From the IMG/VR virus record IMGVR_UViG_3300009481_000012, positions 1-64,000 of that record: 64,000 nt of DNA; one strand, 5' to 3'. Position 1 is the first letter of the stretch. Each line of letters begins with the position of its first letter. The translations under genes and the position numbers were made by a program. The DNA comes from a virus. A model generated the notes under the pieces. The model had not been told where the DNA came from. It ran no database searches and saw nothing but the letters and a program-made list of their open reading frames with translations. Shown here piece by piece: positions 43,082 to 50,978 of this stretch.

Positions 43082-44389
43082 TTACGCGGCTTGAGTAACG
43101 AAAGTTACGTTTGCTCCTGCACCTTTTTGCGCTGTTGTTTCTTGCGCCATAAATTCAGCACTAATTCCAATAACATCTTCAATAGTATGTGTTGGGAAAC
43201 TGAATTGAGTCGCTTGCATATCAATAGCAAAGTAAGGAGCTGTTGCGCCACCAATTTTAAGGTTTGCGCTTGCACCTTGAGCTGTTTGAGTAGCTGTGTT
43301 AGAAACAATATTGCGTAAGAAGGTTGCTGAGTTATCAGCAGCCGCTCCGCCACTTCTCAAGTAAGCACTAATCGAACCAGTAATGGATTGAACTCCAGTA
43401 AACTGAGTGATTGGCTGGTTAAGAGAAGCTAATTCTTCCGCCGTTAGATATGTAATATTATTATTAATATCGAATGTTAGTCCTGTAACGGGGAAGGTGT
43501 GTTTAGCAGGATCTGTACCTCCAGACCCATCTGTAATATCAATTGTAGATAAGCGGTTTTTAATAAACTCTGCGCTAGTAGCAGCACTTGCAACATTATA
43601 AGAGTTCCAAGGATGGAACTTAGAAGTGTTTACTGTAGTACCGTTAGTCTTAAAGATATCAATCGAAGACGCGGAAGCAACAGTAGTACCGTTGTTTAGA
43701 ACACCTCCAAAGACGTTAATAGCAACGTTTCTTGGTGCTCCTGTAAGTTCTACAAGATTGGTGGCAAAGCCAGTCCAAGTTGTAGTAGCGATTCCATCAA
43801 TAGCAGCATCAATTGACGCTTGGTTAACAGCGGCGTTAGCCAGCTGATAAACAACGTTATCAACTTTCATGTAAAGATGGTTTTCTGTTGCAGTAGCAAA
43901 GTTTGGATTACAAGCAGCAACGTTTGCAGAGGCAGAACGATTACGGTTCTCCCATTTTGCAATAGTAGTTACGGCAGTTGATTGCCAAGCACTTTGTAAT
44001 TGTGTGCCTGTAGCAGGTGACGTAGCACTTAATAGTGCTTGCCATAAGAACCAGTCAGCGACTGGTAATGCGTTACCACTTTCGTGCTGGTTGGTAGTTG
44101 CGGCTCCTGTTACTCCAGTGGCTCGTGTGGGTTTTAAATAACACTGGAAATTCCAATCAACCGGGTTAATAGCTGTATTGAACCTCTGTGTAGAACGATC
44201 TGGTGTTAAACCACTTTCGAGCGATGTAATATCTTGAGTTGCTGCAGATTGACTAAAAGCAAATCCAGCTAAAACTTCTACTTCGTAGGTATTAGCGGGA
44301 CTCATTGTAGTAGCCGCAGCCCCACCGTTAAGATCGACGGTGGAGTAAAAAACTTTTGTATTTCTTTGTAAATTTAGCGATGCAGCCAT
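43082..44389 (-). CDS. Major tail (tube) protein
   Basis: A 435-residue Ala/Thr/Asn-rich protein. It opens AASLNLQRNTKVFYSTVDLN and has FNTAINPVDWNFQCYLKPTR, FDINNNITYLTAEELASLNQ, FTGVQSITGSISAYLR and AIDMQATQFSFPTHTIEDVI. The combination of two long beta-rich halves, position immediately before the tail chaperones and tape measure, and composition typical of a highly expressed structural protein identify it as the tube subunit. It is longer than lambda gpV, suggesting an extra surface domain. Hairpin sequence follows the stop codon. Confidence 0.85.
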   Translation of the reverse strand: MAASLNLQRNTKVFYSTVDLNGGAAATTMSPANTYEVEVLAGFAFSQSAATQDITSLESGLTPDRSTQRFNTAINPVDWNFQCYLKPTRATGVTGAATTNQHESGNALPVADWFLWQALLSATSPATGTQLQSAWQSTAVTTIAKWENRNRSASANVAACNPNFATATENHLYMKVDNVVYQLANAAVNQASIDAAIDGIATTTWTGFATNLVELTGAPRNVAINVFGGVLNNGTTVASASSIDIFKTNGTTVNTSKFHPWNSYNVASAATSAEFIKNRLSTIDITDGSGGTDPAKHTFPVTGLTFDINNNITYLTAEELASLNQPITQFTGVQSITGSISAYLRSGGAAADNSATFLRNIVSNTATQTAQGASANLKIGGATAPYFAIDMQATQFSFPTHTIEDVIGISAEFMAQETTAQKGAGANVTFVTQAA

Positions 44390-44406
44390 TTTTTAAGCTC
44401 CTTTAA

Positions 44407-44859
44407 TTATTCTTCTAATTCGTATATAACATTTAGGTTAACTTCGCCAATACCATAAGGTTCTATTAATCCTTCATCTGTTGATATACTGGTAATACTG
44501 ATTTGTAAAATTCCCTTATCGGCTTGTGATCCTATACCATATATAACGTGTTCCACATCATCAATTATATTTTCTAAGCCGTCTTGAGATTGTTCTTGTT
44601 TTACATAACAACGAATAACCAAAGGAAGATTCGCTGTAGTAAAACTTTGAGTGTCGTAAGCTCTAGTCTCGACTCCCGCAGTTACATATAAAGACGGAAA
44701 GTCATTAACTTCGTCTATAAACTTTAATCTTCTAAAAACATTATTTGATAGATTAAAATTATATGTATAATTTGAATCAAATCCAGAAGCTTGTTTGTCT
44801 ATTGACTTCAGCTGTGTGACAAGGAAATTTACGATTTCTCTTCTTCGACTATTTGCCAT
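44407..44859 (-). CDS. Tail terminator / tail completion protein
   Basis: A 150-residue protein (RRREIVNFLVTQLKSIDKQA, FPSLYVTAGVETRAYDTQSF, LPLVIRCYVKQEQSQDGLEN, LQISITSISTDEGLIEPYGI). The layout of an N-terminal helix, a strand pair with P.l.v..g.E, a helix with DD(V/I)E and a final strand is typical of lambda gpU-like tail terminators. It sits just before the major tail gene. A promoter at 44884-44912 precedes it. It would cap the tail tube and form the joining surface to the head. Confidence 0.7.
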   Translation of the reverse strand: MANSRRREIVNFLVTQLKSIDKQASGFDSNYTYNFNLSNNVFRRLKFIDEVNDFPSLYVTAGVETRAYDTQSFTTANLPLVIRCYVKQEQSQDGLENIIDDVEHVIYGIGSQADKGILQISITSISTDEGLIEPYGIGEVNLNVIYELEE

Positions 44860-44883
44860 TTATTTTTCCCTAGTCTATTATTG

Positions 44884-44912
44884 AGTATAACAGACCCTAC
44901 TAGTATCTGCAA
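44884..44912 (-). promoter_or_regulatory. Leftward promoter before tail terminator/major tail genes
   Basis: Minus strand: TTGCAG (44912-44907), 17 nt, TATACT (44889-44884) preceded by TGT, i.e. an extended -10. A 24-nt stretch including AGGGA leads to the ATG at 44859. It is in an 85-bp gap, one of few in the head-tail block, and would boost the abundant major tail protein. The -35 is poor, so strength rests on the extended -10. Confidence 0.5.
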
Positions 44913-44944
44913 TCCTTATTTTTTTACATCTAATAAAAATGTAA

Positions 44945-46216
44945 TCAAAATCCTTTCAGAATGTTAAATTGTCTCCCGACCTGTCTTTGTGTTATATTTC
45001 TTATACTACCTTCTATCGTCTCACTAGGTGCTCTTCCAGTACCTTCGTGAACTTGATAAATAGGATTATAATAATATCTAATTAAATTTCCTCTAATTTG
45101 AGTAAAAACACTTTTAACAAATCGTCCAGTTCTATTAGTTAAAATTTCTTCACTTAAGGGAGGTCCTTTTACAGGGCCTTTTGGCATACGCGCATACAAA
45201 GATCGTTGTATAGATGCAGTAAGTTGAGCGCTAGTGATAGTGGGTTGCATACTTCTTTGTCTTTCGCCTTTACGCTTACGTGTCCCCTTAATTCTACCTT
45301 TTGTCATTGGAATACTAGCGCCTGATGGGTATTCCATTATCATATCAAAATCAATGCCTGCTGCTGTACCTCTTACTTTTGCTTTGCCAGGTAAGGATTG
45401 TAGTTGGTCCACAAAATCTTCTGTTGAACTTGTTGCTATTGCTGGAGCAGTGGCTAATAAACTATTAATTAACTGTTTTTCAAAAGTTTCAGTTAATTTT
45501 AAAACAAGAGCGGCATCCTTTTTTTCCATAGTGAAAGGTTGGGGAGCAGTAAATTTATTTAAAGGAAATGATATATTTATTACATCAACTGACGAAAGAG
45601 CATTTCCACTTTTACTTTTTGTATATTTAGCAATTTGTAGAAGTTTTGCTTTTTGATAAAACCGCATAAATAAATCAGGATCATTTTTTTTAATTAAATC
45701 AAAAAATTTAGGAGCACCTCCTAAAGCAGTTCTAGCGGCTCTTAATACCCCTTCCTTGTTTTGTATATCTATTCCTGGGTCAGCTTGTCTTGCTGCTGTT
45801 TTTATTGCTTCTGTTAAAGATAGTGATCCTACTTGTTGCCCGCCTTCCATAGCAAAAGGAGAAGCTTGTCCAATAGTCGCTCCCTCTTTTCCTCCACGAG
45901 TTGCTTTTGCTTCTATTTCTGTTACGTCTTCTAGCCCAAGAGCTGCAGCCAAAGGCGCAGATATTTCTTTTGCGTTAATCTCAAAATCTGGAAGAAGACG
46001 GACGTTACCCCCTCTAACTTTTGCTTGAACAAATCTACCTAGTTGGGTTTCTATTGCTTCTTGTGCTGCTTCGCCGCGTAGTTTGCTTTTTCTCTTTCCT
46101 CCAACAATAGGTCTACCGCCCCTTTTTATTCCACGTAAAAAATCAGCATAATTATCCAGCAATTCTGGTTCAGTAATTCTTACTCTAAATGCCGTAATCC
46201 CTGCAGGAGGTGCCAT
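44945..46216 (-). CDS. Putative neck / head-tail joining protein
   Basis: A 423-residue basic protein between the connector and the tail terminator, where HK97-like phages encode gp10-type or Neck1-type proteins. The C-terminal part (LIRYYYNPIYQVHEGTGRAP, then ETIEGSIRNITQRQVGRQFN) has the Y..yvE.GT.....R feel of such proteins. The N-terminal 300 residues, with helical and Lys/Arg-rich stretches (RGIKRGGRPIVGGKRKSKLR, KGRIKGTRKRKGERQRS), are not recognised and make it much longer than usual. The assignment rests largely on gene order. Confidence 0.5.
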   Translation of the reverse strand: MAPPAGITAFRVRITEPELLDNYADFLRGIKRGGRPIVGGKRKSKLRGEAAQEAIETQLGRFVQAKVRGGNVRLLPDFEINAKEISAPLAAALGLEDVTEIEAKATRGGKEGATIGQASPFAMEGGQQVGSLSLTEAIKTAARQADPGIDIQNKEGVLRAARTALGGAPKFFDLIKKNDPDLFMRFYQKAKLLQIAKYTKSKSGNALSSVDVINISFPLNKFTAPQPFTMEKKDAALVLKLTETFEKQLINSLLATAPAIATSSTEDFVDQLQSLPGKAKVRGTAAGIDFDMIMEYPSGASIPMTKGRIKGTRKRKGERQRSMQPTITSAQLTASIQRSLYARMPKGPVKGPPLSEEILTNRTGRFVKSVFTQIRGNLIRYYYNPIYQVHEGTGRAPSETIEGSIRNITQRQVGRQFNILKGF

Positions 46217-47529
46217 TATTCAATTATCCTGTATAAATCTAGAACTCTTTTAATGTGGGGTGGGAAGTTTGCTGTAAGAGCGGGCCTATTGACTGATTCA
46301 CCTGCTAGAGAAAATCCAGCCCGGTCTTGCTCTTCTTTATGAAGTAATTTAATATAATCTAGAGTAGCTAGTTTTAAATCAAAAGGAATTTCTCCGCTCT
46401 CATACCCCGCCCGATAATTAACCTTAATTGCTTGAGGAAAGTTCTGAAAAGTACTCGGCCCATGTAAGCTTAACTTTTGGTAACCAGCGCCAGAACCTAC
46501 GTTCCTACTAACTTCTCCTATGTCCTTTTTAAAAATAAATTGAGCGTCAGATGCGTGTGAATCACTTACAGTGACGTCTGCATTTGCTCCTTCAAAGTGA
46601 AGTAACAAAACAGTGTCATCATCTGTTAAGTGTTGATACTCAGGGGCGGTAAACGCTCCAGAATAGTGAGATGATTTAGAAATTCTTAACTCATCCATAT
46701 ATCCTGTAAAATGTGCAGGAGTTGTATTACCTGATTTTGCAATAAGTAAGTCGCCACTAAAGTTTGGAGCATCTACAGTTTTTGCTACTGTAACTGTACT
46801 ACCTATTTGTGTGCCATTCCTAAATAGTTTAAGAGAAGTTCCACTTTTACTTACTGCTAAGTGATTAAAAGTATTAGCTGTATAACCGCTAGTAGCAGCG
46901 TGTGCAACATTCATAACTTCAGTTCCTGCATCTACTACTCTAAACTGTAGCCCTTCTACAGCATTATATCTAAATTGCCAAAAATCATTAGCATCTTGAT
47001 ATTGTTCCACTAAAACTTGTGAAGCACTAAAACTAGCAAATCTAGCTTGTACATCAATAGTAAAATCGTCTGTATCAAACCACCAATCGTCCCCATTAGA
47101 GGTTGTTATAAAATCACCATCTCCATCAAAGTATACTGAAGATTGTCCAAATTTTTTAATTCTTGTAGTTAAATGAGTGTCCCCAGAAACGTCCATAGTA
47201 TGATTATCTGTATCTAAATTAACCATAGTTCCTCCAGAAGCTGGAGGGTCTAAACTCTCATAACGAGTTCCGTCATATTCAAAAACAGAATACACATTTG
47301 CTAAAGGGAGTCGAGAAGTAAAAACCGAACTGAAGCCACCATCAAAAGTTTCTTGATAGTTATTAGCTAATACTTCCCTACCTATGTAGTGCTCTACAAC
47401 TCCACATGCGTAGTTAGTAGCATTTGCTAATCTACCATCATGAGTATCACTATTAATACTTAGATAATCTTTTACATCTGCTAGAGCAATATATGGATAT
47501 TTTCCTAAATTACTTTCAGTGATAGCCAC
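46216..47529 (-). CDS. Head-tail connector (gp6-like) with inserted LamG domain
   Basis: A 437-residue protein whose two ends form one known fold. The N-terminus ALADVKDYLSINSDTHDGRL, then ATNYACGVVEHYIGREV is the helical start of gp6-type connectors. The C-terminus IKVNYRAGYESGEIPFDLKL, then LLHKEEQDRAGFSLAGES is the family's closing helix region. Between about 105 and 330 sits a LamG/concanavalin domain (DFTIDVQARFASFSASQVLV, FNHLAVSKSGTSLKLFRNGT, FTGYMDELRISKSSHYSG, TVLLLHFEG). It would decorate the neck with a predicted carbohydrate-binding module. It overlaps its downstream neighbour by one base. Confidence 0.85.
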   Translation of the reverse strand: MAITESNLGKYPYIALADVKDYLSINSDTHDGRLANATNYACGVVEHYIGREVLANNYQETFDGGFSSVFTSRLPLANVYSVFEYDGTRYESLDPPASGGTMVNLDTDNHTMDVSGDTHLTTRIKKFGQSSVYFDGDGDFITTSNGDDWWFDTDDFTIDVQARFASFSASQVLVEQYQDANDFWQFRYNAVEGLQFRVVDAGTEVMNVAHAATSGYTANTFNHLAVSKSGTSLKLFRNGTQIGSTVTVAKTVDAPNFSGDLLIAKSGNTTPAHFTGYMDELRISKSSHYSGAFTAPEYQHLTDDDTVLLLHFEGANADVTVSDSHASDAQFIFKKDIGEVSRNVGSGAGYQKLSLHGPSTFQNFPQAIKVNYRAGYESGEIPFDLKLATLDYIKLLHKEEQDRAGFSLAGESVNRPALTANFPPHIKRVLDLYRIIE

Positions 47530-47546
47530 ACTACTTCCCCTTTATA

Positions 47547-47885
47547 TTATTTTTTCCAGAATGATTTTTTTGCGGGAGCAGGGTCTTCTTCTACTTCCTC
47601 ATCTTCATCATCATCTTCATCGTCTTCGTACTCGTCTTCATCCTCTTCGTCGTCGTACTCGTCTTCATCTTCTTCTTCTTCTGCAATTTCACGCTCTGCG
47701 TCAACACCGAACTCTTCTTCGACAACTTCTTCTGGAGCGTCTTTAGCCCAGTCTGCGACAAAGTCGTCTAACTGTGCTAGTCCATACCCATGTTTCATGG
47801 CCCAATTCTTTACTTCTTCTTCTGTTTTAAAACCTTCTGCTTTGGCTTTCTCAACATCAGAAGCGACATCTGCATAATTTGTCAT
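47547..47885 (-). CDS. Acidic protein adjoining the capsid gene
   Basis: A 112-residue protein. The N-terminal 55 residues are helical (YADVASDVEKAKAEGFKTEE, WAMKHGYGLAQLDDFVADWA). The following 45 are almost all Glu and Asp with scattered Tyr and Val, ending PAPAKKSFWKK. It lies between the capsid hairpin and the connector gene, with an AAGGAGAAG ribosome site. Such a polyacidic tail could mimic DNA, bind the basic inner capsid face or serve as an assembly factor; none is proven. The basic terminal KKSFWKK may anchor it. Confidence 0.65.
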   Translation of the reverse strand: MTNYADVASDVEKAKAEGFKTEEEVKNWAMKHGYGLAQLDDFVADWAKDAPEEVVEEEFGVDAEREIAEEEEDEDEYDDEEDEDEYEDDEDDDEDEEVEEDPAPAKKSFWKK

Positions 47886-47907
47886 TTATCTTCTCCTTTT
47901 TACTAAT

Positions 47908-47940
47908 AAGGGGAGGCAGATAAGAAACCTACCTCCCCTT
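47908..47940 (-). terminator. Hairpin after the major capsid gene
   Basis: Minus-strand RNA AAGGGGAGGTAG (47940-47929) pairs with CTGCCTCCCCTT (47919-47908): 12 bp with one G-U and a 9-nt loop. It begins about 30 nt after the capsid stop. Only TTATT follows, so it is a weak intrinsic terminator at best; mRNA 3'-end protection or attenuation is equally likely. Confidence 0.6.
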
Positions 47941-47972
47941 GGGTTAGTCAACTATGTAAAGCTAATTAGTTA

Positions 47973-49370
47973 TTAACCAGCTTCAATTAACGATGCATAT
48001 GCAAAGTTTGTTGCGTCAAGAGCCGCACTGCCATTAGAGCTAAGTGCTTTGAAATCAAAGCGGGTGCTCATATACATTGCAGTGACCTGCTGACGAGGTT
48101 CGTACTCGCTCTCAATTTCCATGCCACGGCGTTCAGCAATAATGAACCCTGGCTTGTAAACGAGAACACCGAGTTCGTTACCTGTGCTACCAACATTATC
48201 CATGAACTCAGAGATAACAATCGGAATACCATAGATGGCACCAACTGCACCTGTGAGATAAGTAGCATTAGGACCGAACTTATCGACCGTGCGGAAGTCA
48301 GAGAAGCTGACCAGTTCGTTGTAGCCTTCAACAGAAGTTACATAAACTAGGTGATCACCTAACTGAAGTCCGTATTTACCCATTTTGGCACGAGCAGAAG
48401 CGATGTCAGAGGCATCAGCCTTATCGTTTCCACCACCTGTGGTCGTTCTTAGACCAGCGATGTCATCGGCAAGAGTAGCAACACCTTTAATTACTGATCC
48501 ATAGCCAGCACCTGCGGTAATTGCGTTTGTCGGGGAAGCTGTGAAGCCGGAAAGGCTCCCTGTTCCACGAAGAATTCCTTTGTCAATGGCGCGGGCCAAA
48601 CGACGTGTCGCAGCGCGACGGAGGAAATCCATAAGAGGTAGAACTGTATCCTCTTCTTCATCCTTGGCTAAGTGTGTTGTAGCCATGAACTTATGAGGGG
48701 TGAGTTCTACAGCACCGATGGTGTTCTGATTTGTGGTCGGAACATTAGTCGCATCAGCAATACCTGTGGCAAACGTGCCAGAAGCAAACTGAGCAACATC
48801 GCCGTCAGTGTCTTCCTTTGCGACAGGAATTCTAAATGTCTTCGCATCTACTTGAATTCTGTCAAACATAGGAGCAATTACTAGTTGCTGTTCCATTTCC
48901 TCATACACATTGGATGAGAAGTTAGATAGGAACTGGTCAACTGCAGTAACAGCTTTAATTTTCTGTCCCATCTTCGTATCGAAGGGGTCAGAGCGGCCAA
49001 GGGCAGTAGCAAGCATATATGCATTTGTCATGTCCTTTGAGGAAAACTGCTCTTTACTTGTGTGAGAGGTTTCCTGATAAACCATTTTAGATTGTGAGAG
49101 GGCAGAAATCTGCTCCTCGTATTTTTTCATCTGAGCCTTAAGTTCTGCAACTTGCTCAGTTTCTGCGGGAGTATAACTTCCCTTTTTCTCCTGGGCATCT
49201 GCCTCAGAAAGAATTGCCTCACCAGTCTTTTCAACAAGCTCGGCAACTCGCGGCTCGGAAACCGCAGCAGGTGCACTCTTTTCTTCAACTGCGGGTGCAG
49301 TCTCGATAGGTGTATCTGTCTGGGCTTCATTTTTAACAACGATTGGATCGCCAACGTCTTGTGTCGCCAT
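47973..49370 (-). CDS. Major capsid protein from an internal in-frame start
   Basis: ATG 49370 (codon 537 of the long frame) is preceded at 9 nt by AAAGGAG (49386-49380), better than most starts in the window. The 465-residue product begins MATQDVGDPIVVKNEAQ and comprises a helical delta-like domain followed by the HK97 capsid fold, close to the usual precursor length for HK97-type capsid proteins. Independent initiation would give the needed excess of capsid over protease. A single long fusion that is later cut by its own protease is the alternative; both may occur. Confidence 0.7.
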   Translation of the reverse strand: MATQDVGDPIVVKNEAQTDTPIETAPAVEEKSAPAAVSEPRVAELVEKTGEAILSEADAQEKKGSYTPAETEQVAELKAQMKKYEEQISALSQSKMVYQETSHTSKEQFSSKDMTNAYMLATALGRSDPFDTKMGQKIKAVTAVDQFLSNFSSNVYEEMEQQLVIAPMFDRIQVDAKTFRIPVAKEDTDGDVAQFASGTFATGIADATNVPTTNQNTIGAVELTPHKFMATTHLAKDEEEDTVLPLMDFLRRAATRRLARAIDKGILRGTGSLSGFTASPTNAITAGAGYGSVIKGVATLADDIAGLRTTTGGGNDKADASDIASARAKMGKYGLQLGDHLVYVTSVEGYNELVSFSDFRTVDKFGPNATYLTGAVGAIYGIPIVISEFMDNVGSTGNELGVLVYKPGFIIAERRGMEIESEYEPRQQVTAMYMSTRFDFKALSSNGSAALDATNFAYASLIEAG

Positions 49371-50978
49371 TGTTTCATTCTCCTTTGAATTAATAGTTTT
49401 ATGACCGTGAAGCATTAGAGCTAATTCTTTTTCCTCAACTTCACCTGACTTAATCTCGTTCAATTCCTGAATTTGATTAATCATATGATTCGCAACTTGA
49501 TAATTTGTATCTGTCCATTCATCTGATGGAGTAATTTTCAAATTGATAGTCTTATTTAGTTTTTCTTGATCGTCTTCGGTATTTACCTTCGACTTCAAAT
49601 CGTATAGTTCTTGTTCACTTAAAGTAACAAGATGATTAAACGTATCTTTAATTTCTACCCGATCTTTATCTGTAAACGTTTTTGTTGGAATTTCTGTTAA
49701 AGTAATATCAAACTTTGTCCCTAAATCCCAATTATTGACGACAGATAAAGTCTTGGCATCAACGTCAACACTATTATCTAACGATTTTCCATTTAAGTCA
49801 ACTTCTAAAAGTTGATAAATAGGGTTTTGGGCGGTTGCCAATTTAATGACTTTCCACCGCTTATTTTGGTATTTCACAAAATCATCATGTGTTAACCGTG
49901 ATGTTTCCGTGCTGAGAAGATTAACAAAAGGAATGGGGTCGTAAGGATCAGCACTAATTGCTACATCCTCATCTTCATCTATTTCCTCTTTATCCATTTC
50001 CTCTACTTCAGAAGACGTTGACAGTGTCACCGTTGATTCTTCAGTATCAGTAATGGCCTCTTCAACAGAAACACCAGATGTTTCATCAAGTTCATCATCA
50101 GTTTTAATATCTGTTGAATTCTCACTCATTTCTTCATCTCCTTTTCTGTTTTCCGATTCTGTTAAGAGATTCATAGACCCATTACCCATCGCCTCAGACG
50201 GGGATAGTGGTCTTTGTTCCTCCATAACTTCGTTTTGCATTTCACTAGGTTTTACCATGAAAACCATTTCATGCGTGTGTGAAGTAGGCTTTTGGGCCTC
50301 TACTAGTTTATAATATCTAATCTCATGGAAGTGTTTTTCACCATGAGAAGTGTAAGTCGTGACTCCGTTACCAACCTCGTCTACCTCAGTTGTGTGGTAA
50401 TGTCCACCAACGTAAGCAGTAACGCCTACACTAACGTCATTCGCTTTCTTTTCTTCATTATTTTTAACGAATTGTTCTTTAAATTGTTGGTATTCTGTGT
50501 TATCTTCAAAACTTTTGCTAACACTAAACAAACTTTCTTGATTACAAGGAACACTAACAACACTAATTTCTAATAATTCTACGTCAGTAATTCTCATTGT
50601 GTCAGAGTCTCTATCGTAATCTCCGTCCTTAACTCTAAAACCTACACTAAAACTTTTTAAGGCTCCATCTTCGATTAAAGTTTGAACACCGTGTAATTTT
50701 TCAGCAGCCTGACTAACAGCAGCTTCTACATAAATGCCTTTTTTATCAACAGTAATATTATCTACTCGTCCAATAGGTTTTCCGTGGTCATGTTGATAAA
50801 GTAAAACAGGATTTTTTCTATAGTTATCTACCCCTTTTGCCCAAGCAGTTGCAGGTATGATATCACCAGACCGATCTTTATCTGTGGTGTTAGCATATCC
50901 AGCAATTTTAAGGGATCTATCTTTTTTTACGAGTCCTTTTTTTTCTAAGGGACTGTTATAATAAAATGTTTTACTCAT
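47973..50978 (-). CDS. Prohead protease - scaffold - major capsid protein polyprotein (HK97 type)
   Basis: One uninterrupted 1001-codon frame. Residues 1-150: HK97-type prohead protease, with catalytic H63 in LLYQHDHGKPIG and S111 in LKSFSVGF. 190-245: His-rich segment (GGHYHTT, HGEKHFHEI, SHTHEM). 284-536: acidic, unrecognised. 537-680: Ala/Glu-rich coiled-coil delta/scaffold region (ETEQVAELKAQMKKYEEQIS). About 690-1001: HK97-fold capsid (LVIAPMFDRIQVDAKTFRIP, KFMATTHLAKDEEEDTVLPL, DFLRRAATRRLARAIDKGIL, GIPIVISEFM). Two internal in-frame ATGs with excellent ribosome sites suggest shorter products from the same frame. Its ATG overlaps the portal stop. Confidence 0.9.
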   Translation of the reverse strand: MSKTFYYNSPLEKKGLVKKDRSLKIAGYANTTDKDRSGDIIPATAWAKGVDNYRKNPVLLYQHDHGKPIGRVDNITVDKKGIYVEAAVSQAAEKLHGVQTLIEDGALKSFSVGFRVKDGDYDRDSDTMRITDVELLEISVVSVPCNQESLFSVSKSFEDNTEYQQFKEQFVKNNEEKKANDVSVGVTAYVGGHYHTTEVDEVGNGVTTYTSHGEKHFHEIRYYKLVEAQKPTSHTHEMVFMVKPSEMQNEVMEEQRPLSPSEAMGNGSMNLLTESENRKGDEEMSENSTDIKTDDELDETSGVSVEEAITDTEESTVTLSTSSEVEEMDKEEIDEDEDVAISADPYDPIPFVNLLSTETSRLTHDDFVKYQNKRWKVIKLATAQNPIYQLLEVDLNGKSLDNSVDVDAKTLSVVNNWDLGTKFDITLTEIPTKTFTDKDRVEIKDTFNHLVTLSEQELYDLKSKVNTEDDQEKLNKTINLKITPSDEWTDTNYQVANHMINQIQELNEIKSGEVEEKELALMLHGHKTINSKENETMATQDVGDPIVVKNEAQTDTPIETAPAVEEKSAPAAVSEPRVAELVEKTGEAILSEADAQEKKGSYTPAETEQVAELKAQMKKYEEQISALSQSKMVYQETSHTSKEQFSSKDMTNAYMLATALGRSDPFDTKMGQKIKAVTAVDQFLSNFSSNVYEEMEQQLVIAPMFDRIQVDAKTFRIPVAKEDTDGDVAQFASGTFATGIADATNVPTTNQNTIGAVELTPHKFMATTHLAKDEEEDTVLPLMDFLRRAATRRLARAIDKGILRGTGSLSGFTASPTNAITAGAGYGSVIKGVATLADDIAGLRTTTGGGNDKADASDIASARAKMGKYGLQLGDHLVYVTSVEGYNELVSFSDFRTVDKFGPNATYLTGAVGAIYGIPIVISEFMDNVGSTGNELGVLVYKPGFIIAERRGMEIESEYEPRQQVTAMYMSTRFDFKALSSNGSAALDATNFAYASLIEAG
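50127..50145 (-). promoter_or_regulatory. Internal ribosome site and in-frame start in the protease-capsid frame
   Basis: AAAAGGAG (50145-50138), 8 nt, then ATG (50129-50127) at codon 284, beginning MSENSTDIKTDDELDETSG. It separates the protease part from the central acidic domain and is reminiscent of the scaffold nested inside the protease gene in lambda (C/Nu3). It supports a second internal product, 284 onward, in addition to the one at 49370. Confidence 0.6.
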
